NCBI GenBank assembly: GCA_030695805.1
Contig: JAUYPG010000026.1
Span: 1-8,998 of the forward strand
Direction of reading: 5' to 3'
Origin: Nanobdellota archaeon
GTDB taxonomy: Bacteria > Patescibacteriota > Minisyncoccia > UBA6257 > GWB1-50-10
Length of the DNA: 8,998 nucleotides
Below the pieces are notes generated by a model that ran no database searches, had not been told where the DNA came from, and worked only from the letters and a program-made list of their open reading frames with translations. The position numbers were made by a program, and so were the translations under genes. Positions 1 to 4,267 of the stretch are shown one piece after another (position 1 is the first letter of the stretch; every line of letters begins with the position of its first letter).

Positions 1-2
1 AG

Positions 3-308
3 GAAGAAGCGGGAATAAAAGCGCACGCCCTGCAAAAGCATGGCATCATCGAATTTGAGTTTCAGGGTAATCCGGAAATTCTTGAAGTCCACATTTTTCG
101 TGGAAAAGAATTTGACGGAGAGCCGCGAGAGACGGAAGAAATGAAGCCGGAGTGGTTTCATGTGGACGAACTTCCGTATGACTCCATGTGGCCGGACGAC
201 CGCCACTGGATGCCGCTTTTTCTCGAGGGAAAAAAATTCACCGGGACTTTTCTTTTTGGAGAAAACGACATAATTTTGGAAAAAGAGCTTCAAATTCTCG
301 AAAAATAG
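3..308 (+). CDS. MTH1-like Nudix hydrolase, 3' part (5' end outside window)
   Basis: This is the last ~101 codons of a Nudix hydrolase; the start lies before the window. The visible part begins with EEAGI, the end of the Nudix box (EExGU). The rest follows the layout of human MTH1/NUDT1 as I recall it: HALQKHGIIEFEF, then EVHIF, then EMKPEWFHVDELPYDSMWPDD, a KKF motif and a short C-terminal strand. The WPDD motif is the part of MTH1 that reads the oxidised purine base. The likely reaction is hydrolysis of 8-oxo-dGTP or a related oxidised nucleotide to the monophosphate, cleaning the nucleotide pool in the cytosol. The Nudix-box catalytic glutamates cannot be checked because they are off the edge. 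The gene ends with TAG and is followed at once by a perfect palindrome. Family assignment is strong; exact substrate is inferred. Confidence 0.85.
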   Translation, partial: EEAGIKAHALQKHGIIEFEFQGNPEILEVHIFRGKEFDGEPRETEEMKPEWFHVDELPYDSMWPDDRHWMPLFLEGKKFTGTFLFGENDIILEKELQILEK

Positions 309-312
309 AAAA

Positions 313-346
313 TATCATTTTAGAAGCGGCCGCTTCTAAAATGATA
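313..346. terminator. 34-bp perfect palindrome after the Nudix gene
   Basis: A perfect palindrome centred on GCGGCCGC, beginning 5 nt after the Nudix stop codon. As RNA it would form a stem of about 15 bp with a 4-nt loop. No T-run follows on the + strand, so it is not a textbook intrinsic terminator. It may act as a 3'-end stabiliser, a weak terminator or a bidirectional element. Position right after a stop codon favours a transcript-end role. Confidence 0.55.
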
Positions 347-372
347 AAAATGGAAAAATGGAATTTTTTGTG

Positions 373-378
373 TAGAAT
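373..378 (+). promoter_or_regulatory. Possible -10 box (TAGAAT) for the sugar transferase gene
   Basis: TAGAAT lies 6 nt before the ATG at 385. That spacing would put the transcription start at or next to the start codon and give a leaderless mRNA. The AAGGAG at 379-384 touches the ATG directly and is too close to work as a ribosome binding site for it, though it could serve the second ATG at 397. No clear -35 box is visible. Confidence 0.35.
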
Positions 379-384
379 AAGGAG

Positions 385-972
385 ATGAAACGTTGCATGG
401 ATATCATAGGAGGCCTCATCGGACTCATGGTGCTTCTCATCATTGCTCCGGCTATCGCGGCCGCCATATTAGGAGAAGACGGGCGGCCCATCTTCATAAA
501 ACAAAAAAGAGTAAGCAGGGGAAAGATGGTAAACGTATGGAAATTTCGCTCCATGGTGAAAAACGCCGAAGGACTGAGAGAGAATTTGCGGCATCTGAAT
601 GAGCGGAGCGACGGGCCGTTTTTTAAAATAAGGAATGACCCGCGCGTTACAAGAGTCGGGAAGTTTATTCGGAAGACGCGCCTTGATGAATTTCCGCAGT
701 TTATAAACGTAGTAAGAGGCGAACTCTCGCTTGTCGGTCCTCGTCCGCATGAGCCCGAAGAAATTTCAAAGTATCCGGAGAAATATAAAAAACTCCCTCT
801 CGAAAAAGCAGGTCTCACCTGCTTCTCGCAAATCACAGGCAGGCCCTTTCTGCCGTTTGAAGAAGAGATGGAATTTGATCTTTTGTATCTGAAAAAAAAA
901 TCCATTTGGACTGACATGAGAATAATCGCGAACACGATAAAGATCCTCATAACTACACAGAATGGCATATAA
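385..972 (+). CDS. Bacterial sugar transferase (polyprenyl-phosphate phosphoglycosyl transferase, PglC/WcaJ type)
   Basis: A 195-residue monotopic phosphoglycosyl transferase (PF02397 type). It would transfer a sugar-1-phosphate from a UDP-sugar to undecaprenyl phosphate at the inner membrane, the first step of surface glycan assembly. Visible marks: KRCMD at the N-terminus, one re-entrant membrane helix at about residues 7-29 with the conserved proline in APA (residue 22), WKFRSM (52-57), DPRVTRVGKFIR (85-96), the catalytic Asp-Glu pair D101-E102 in RLDEFPQ, and GELSLVGPRP (112-121). The length is that of the minimal family core, without the extra N-terminal membrane domain of WcaJ-like enzymes. 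An in-frame TAG at 373 excludes a longer start. ATG 385 keeps the conserved KR; ATG 397 is the alternative. The next gene overlaps by 11 nt, so the two are probably translated together. The sugar cannot be told from sequence. Confidence 0.93.
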   Translation: MKRCMDIIGGLIGLMVLLIIAPAIAAAILGEDGRPIFIKQKRVSRGKMVNVWKFRSMVKNAEGLRENLRHLNERSDGPFFKIRNDPRVTRVGKFIRKTRLDEFPQFINVVRGELSLVGPRPHEPEEISKYPEKYKKLPLEKAGLTCFSQITGRPFLPFEEEMEFDLLYLKKKSIWTDMRIIANTIKILITTQNGI

Positions 973-2086
973 AATCGCTCTCCTCCACGATTATCTGAAC
1001 CAGTACGGCGGCGCCGAGCGTGTTCTCGAAGCATTGTTGGAAATGTTTCCCGAAGCCGATCTCTACACGCTCTTTTATGATGAGAAGCGCATGGACGGCA
1101 TGTTCAAGAAGAACATTCGAAAGACAAGTTTCCTTGATTTGCCGTTTGTACGGCAATATCACCGGGCCTTCATTCCGCTTATGCCCTTTGCCGCACAAAC
1201 AATGACTATAGACAATGACTATGACCTTATAATTTCAAGTAGTGCGGGCTATGCGAAAGGTTTCAACATAAGTCATCGTCATGGTCATCGTCCACTACAC
1301 ATAAGCTACTGCCACACTCCGCTCCGCTACGCGTGGGAAAGCGATTATCTGGAGAAACTTCCCGGAGTACTCCGTTTCGGAAGATGTATGGGAGGTCCCA
1401 TTCGGTCGCGTCTCATGGCATGGGACAAAAAGGCCTCCGAAAAGGTGGATGTGTTTATCGCGAATTCGGAATTTATCAGGGGGAAAATAAACACGTACTA
1501 CGGACGCGAGGCGGAAGTAGTGTATCCTCCGGTTGATACGGAGAGGTTTTTCTTTGAGGAAAAGCCGGAGAAAGAGTACTACCTTATGGCGGGCCGCCTT
1601 ATCTACTACAAGCGCTTTGATCTGGGCATCCAGGCGGCGCGGAGCATGGGAAGGGCGTTAAAAATCGCGGGCATCGGGCCAGAGGAAAAGAATCTTCGGA
1701 GCATCGCGAAAGGAGCAAAAAATATTGAGTTTTTAGGGCGAGTTCCGGATAGCGATTTGCGAAAAATCTATGCGGAAGCGAGAGGGCTCATCTTTCCGCA
1801 AGTCGAGGATTTCGGCCTCGTCGCCGCCGAAGCCCAGGCCTCGGGCCTTCCGGTTATCGTGTATGACAGGGGGGGAGCAAAAGAGATCGTAGAAGACAAA
1901 AAAACAGGAGTATTATTTAAAGAGCAGTCCGAAGAGGGAGTAAAAAAAGCCATAGAGGAATTCGAGGATACGCGATTTGAAAGGAAGTATATCGCGGAGA
2001 GAGCGATGCGCTTCTCGAAAGACATATTTAAGAATAGAATAAGAAAGATTATAAATACCAAATTTCCAATATCCAATTTCCAATAA
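962..2086 (+). CDS. GT4-family glycosyltransferase (GT-B fold)
   Basis: A 374-residue family 4 glycosyltransferase. It most likely adds a sugar from a nucleotide donor to the lipid-linked acceptor started by the preceding enzyme, on the cytosolic face of the membrane. N-terminal Rossmann domain: KIALLHDYL, then the GGAER acceptor-side motif (16-20), CHTPLRYAW (117-125), ANSEFIR (167-173). C-terminal donor domain: YPPVDTERF (188-196), GRLIYYKR (211-218), and the E-x7-E motif with E282 and E290 in EDFGLVAAE, which binds the nucleotide sugar. It resembles the WbaZ-like mannosyltransferase group, but the donor is not certain. The start ATG overlaps the end of the sugar transferase gene by 11 nt. 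The last eight residues (KFPISNFQ) are encoded by the inverted-repeat element at 2060-2171, so the native C-terminus appears to have been replaced or extended by a repeat. Confidence 0.9.
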   Translation: MAYKIALLHDYLNQYGGAERVLEALLEMFPEADLYTLFYDEKRMDGMFKKNIRKTSFLDLPFVRQYHRAFIPLMPFAAQTMTIDNDYDLIISSSAGYAKGFNISHRHGHRPLHISYCHTPLRYAWESDYLEKLPGVLRFGRCMGGPIRSRLMAWDKKASEKVDVFIANSEFIRGKINTYYGREAEVVYPPVDTERFFFEEKPEKEYYLMAGRLIYYKRFDLGIQAARSMGRALKIAGIGPEEKNLRSIAKGAKNIEFLGRVPDSDLRKIYAEARGLIFPQVEDFGLVAAEAQASGLPVIVYDRGGAKEIVEDKKTGVLFKEQSEEGVKKAIEEFEDTRFERKYIAERAMRFSKDIFKNRIRKIINTKFPISNFQ

Positions 2087-2171
2087 CGTACAAAGGTACA
2101 TTAGAAATTATCCCGCCACAGCGGGACCCCGCTCGCGGCGGGGGAAATTGTAAATTGGTAATTGGAAATTT
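2060..2171. repeat. 112-bp imperfect inverted-repeat element between the glycosyltransferase and DUF4012 genes
   Basis: The outer arms are 2060-2084 and 2147-2171; they pair at 22 of 25 positions (core AAATTTCCAAT). Between them sits a GC-rich nested hairpin: CCCGCC at 2112-2117 with GGCGGG at 2137-2142, and inside it AGCGGG (2120-2125) with CCCGCT (2128-2133). The left arm is translated as the last residues of the glycosyltransferase and supplies its stop codon. The right arm ends 2 nt before the ATG of the next gene. From memory, AATTTCCAAT-type arms recur in many uncultured bacterial genomes, giving ISNFQ-like protein tails. Likely a dispersed palindromic repeat, possibly doubling as an attenuator. 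Confidence 0.75.
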
Positions 2172-2173
2172 TA

Positions 2174-4267
2174 ATGAAGGAGGTCCCCAAAAAAAACATA
2201 GAGTCCGTTCTCGTGGACATAAAAACGCCGGGCACAAACTACCGGCGTCTTTCGGGCATTGGAACGGTGTATCTCGGGAGTAGCGTCGCGCCCTTGAAAA
2301 AAAATCCGAAACCCGCCTTTCGGATATGGGTTGGTACGGGAGTGTTCGCGGCTCTTCTCCTCGGAGGGGTATTTGTCCTCGGAACGAACCGCCTGAAAAG
2401 CATCGCCGCCCAAAAAGGAGAAAGCATAGCGGCGAACATGATGGCTTCTATCCAGTCAATAAAAGAATTGAATCCGGAAGAAGCGAGAGCAACGCTGGAA
2501 AAAAATAAAGACGAACTGGAAAAAATCGAAGGACTCGTCGGAGGAGGCAAAAAGCGACTCCTCCTCGGGGGATTAGGAGAAATCTTTCCGGGAATCCGTC
2601 TGGGGCTCGGGCTCTTTGGCCGAATATCGGAATTTAACCTGACGTTTTTGAAGCTCACGGAAATCATATCCAAACTCCAGACAAAGGGGCTTGATTATTT
2701 TATGAATGACGGCGCATCGTTTGTGGCGCTTCTCAACGAGTCGAGAGACGTCATAAGGAATTTAACGGCTACGGCCGCCGATATTCAGAATAAAAGCTCG
2801 GGCCTGGGGAGCATCTCGGAATCCTTTGAAGAATTCAACGGAAAGTTTCGGGAGACGTATGTGAAATACACCGCGGACCTCCACGGCTGGGACGGCGCCC
2901 TGGAAAGTATCATAGCGCTTCTGGACTCGAAGGTGGATCGCCACATTCTCCTTATATTCCACAATCCTTCGGAAATCCGCCCAGCAGGAGGATTTATCGG
3001 GAGCTACGGGGACATTGTAGTGCGAGACGGCAAGATGCAGAGTATGGAAGTGGGGGATATTTACTGGCCCGATCACCCGAAAAATTTCGAGAGAAAAGTG
3101 ATTCCGCCCCTGCCGCTTCAGAGGATAACGGATGACTGGGGCGCGCGCGACGGAAACTGGTTTTTCGACTTCCCCGCGTCCGCGAAAAACGTCATCGGTT
3201 TCCTTGAGTCCTCCAAGGTATATAAAGGAGCGAGCACGACCTTTGACGGGGCAATCGCCATAAATACAAATGTGCTGGGGAGCATTCTGGAGTTCATGGG
3301 CCCGATCCCCGTGCCGGAATATAACCTTACGATTACCAAGGACAGTTTCCTGGCCGAACTTCAGAGAGAGGTGGAGACCGGAAGAGATAAGGAGCCGGGG
3401 AAGAACCCGAAGCGCATTTTAAGCGTGATAACACCGACGATTCTCGAACGTCTCGGAGGCCTCGGAGAGTCCGAGAAAAAGGCCCTTGCGTGGCGCGTAA
3501 GTCGGCACATAAAGGAGAAGGACATTATGGTGTACGCGAAGGATGAGAAACTTGCGGGTTTTCTGAAGTCCAAGGGGGTGGATGGGGGCGTCTATGATCT
3601 TCCAAATGGGTTCTGGGGGGCGTATGTCGCGGTGGTGAACGCTAATATTGGCGGAGAAAAAACTGATGCTTTCATGGAAGAGCGTATTGCGGGGAAAATT
3701 GACGTATCAAATGACGGAAGTTCTTTCGTAACTTTGGGCGTTCTGCGAACACATCGCGGGAAGGAGGAAAAAGACCCATGGTATCGCGCGGAGAATAAGA
3801 ATTTTATCCAGATATTTGTGAATCCGGACTCAAGCGTCGTGGAGGTAGAGGGGAATACGAAGAGGACGAAGTATGAAGGACGATATGACAAAAAAGTGTA
3901 TGAAGAAATTCCGGCATTGAAGGCCATTGAAGACACGGCAATCTATCTGACGGACAAGTCCATTTGGACCATGAATGCGTTCGGAAAGAAGGTTCTAGGG
4001 ACGTGGTTTAATGTACCTGGCGGGGAGGCCCGCACTCTTGGGGTAAGATACCAGATATCCGGAGAAAGCAACAAAGACCTTGAGAAAAAGAAGCCGTACG
4101 CGCTCATTTTTGAACGTCAGTCGGGCGTAAAAAGCGCTGTGAGTATTGATGTGCGCGCTCCCTTTGGATTCGTGTGGCAGGAGTCCGGAGGGCCGGTATA
4201 TCGCTTTGAACGCGAAAACCCGGAGGCACGGGAAATCGTTGAGCTCCGCCTTGTGAAAAAGCAATGA
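2174..4267 (+). CDS. DUF4012 domain membrane-anchored protein
   Basis: A 697-residue protein (701 if the TTG at 2162 is used). A positively charged cytosolic N-terminus of about 48 residues is followed by one membrane helix (about 49-71, RIWVGTGVFAALLLGGVFVL) and a long outer part. Residues about 75-240 are helix-rich with charged, coiled-coil-like stretches. The DUF4012 signature follows at about 257-300 (HILLIFHNPSEIRPAGGF, then GSYGDIVV). The C-terminal third is predicted mainly beta and soluble. DUF4012 proteins occur in Gram-positive and CPR genomes, often near surface glycan genes; their biochemical role is not established. The setting here, after a glycan-initiating pair, fits a cell-surface role. 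Start choice is uncertain: a perfect AAGGAGGT lies at 2177-2184, just inside the ATG rather than before it. The stop overlaps the lepA start as ATGA, so the two are coupled. Confidence 0.85.
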   Translation: MKEVPKKNIESVLVDIKTPGTNYRRLSGIGTVYLGSSVAPLKKNPKPAFRIWVGTGVFAALLLGGVFVLGTNRLKSIAAQKGESIAANMMASIQSIKELNPEEARATLEKNKDELEKIEGLVGGGKKRLLLGGLGEIFPGIRLGLGLFGRISEFNLTFLKLTEIISKLQTKGLDYFMNDGASFVALLNESRDVIRNLTATAADIQNKSSGLGSISESFEEFNGKFRETYVKYTADLHGWDGALESIIALLDSKVDRHILLIFHNPSEIRPAGGFIGSYGDIVVRDGKMQSMEVGDIYWPDHPKNFERKVIPPLPLQRITDDWGARDGNWFFDFPASAKNVIGFLESSKVYKGASTTFDGAIAINTNVLGSILEFMGPIPVPEYNLTITKDSFLAELQREVETGRDKEPGKNPKRILSVITPTILERLGGLGESEKKALAWRVSRHIKEKDIMVYAKDEKLAGFLKSKGVDGGVYDLPNGFWGAYVAVVNANIGGEKTDAFMEERIAGKIDVSNDGSSFVTLGVLRTHRGKEEKDPWYRAENKNFIQIFVNPDSSVVEVEGNTKRTKYEGRYDKKVYEEIPALKAIEDTAIYLTDKSIWTMNAFGKKVLGTWFNVPGGEARTLGVRYQISGESNKDLEKKKPYALIFERQSGVKSAVSIDVRAPFGFVWQESGGPVYRFERENPEAREIVELRLVKKQ

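Noticed and set aside
336..1034. 232-residue open frame on the - strand
   Set aside because: It lies antisense to the sugar transferase, whose motifs are clear; low-complexity translation and no family features.
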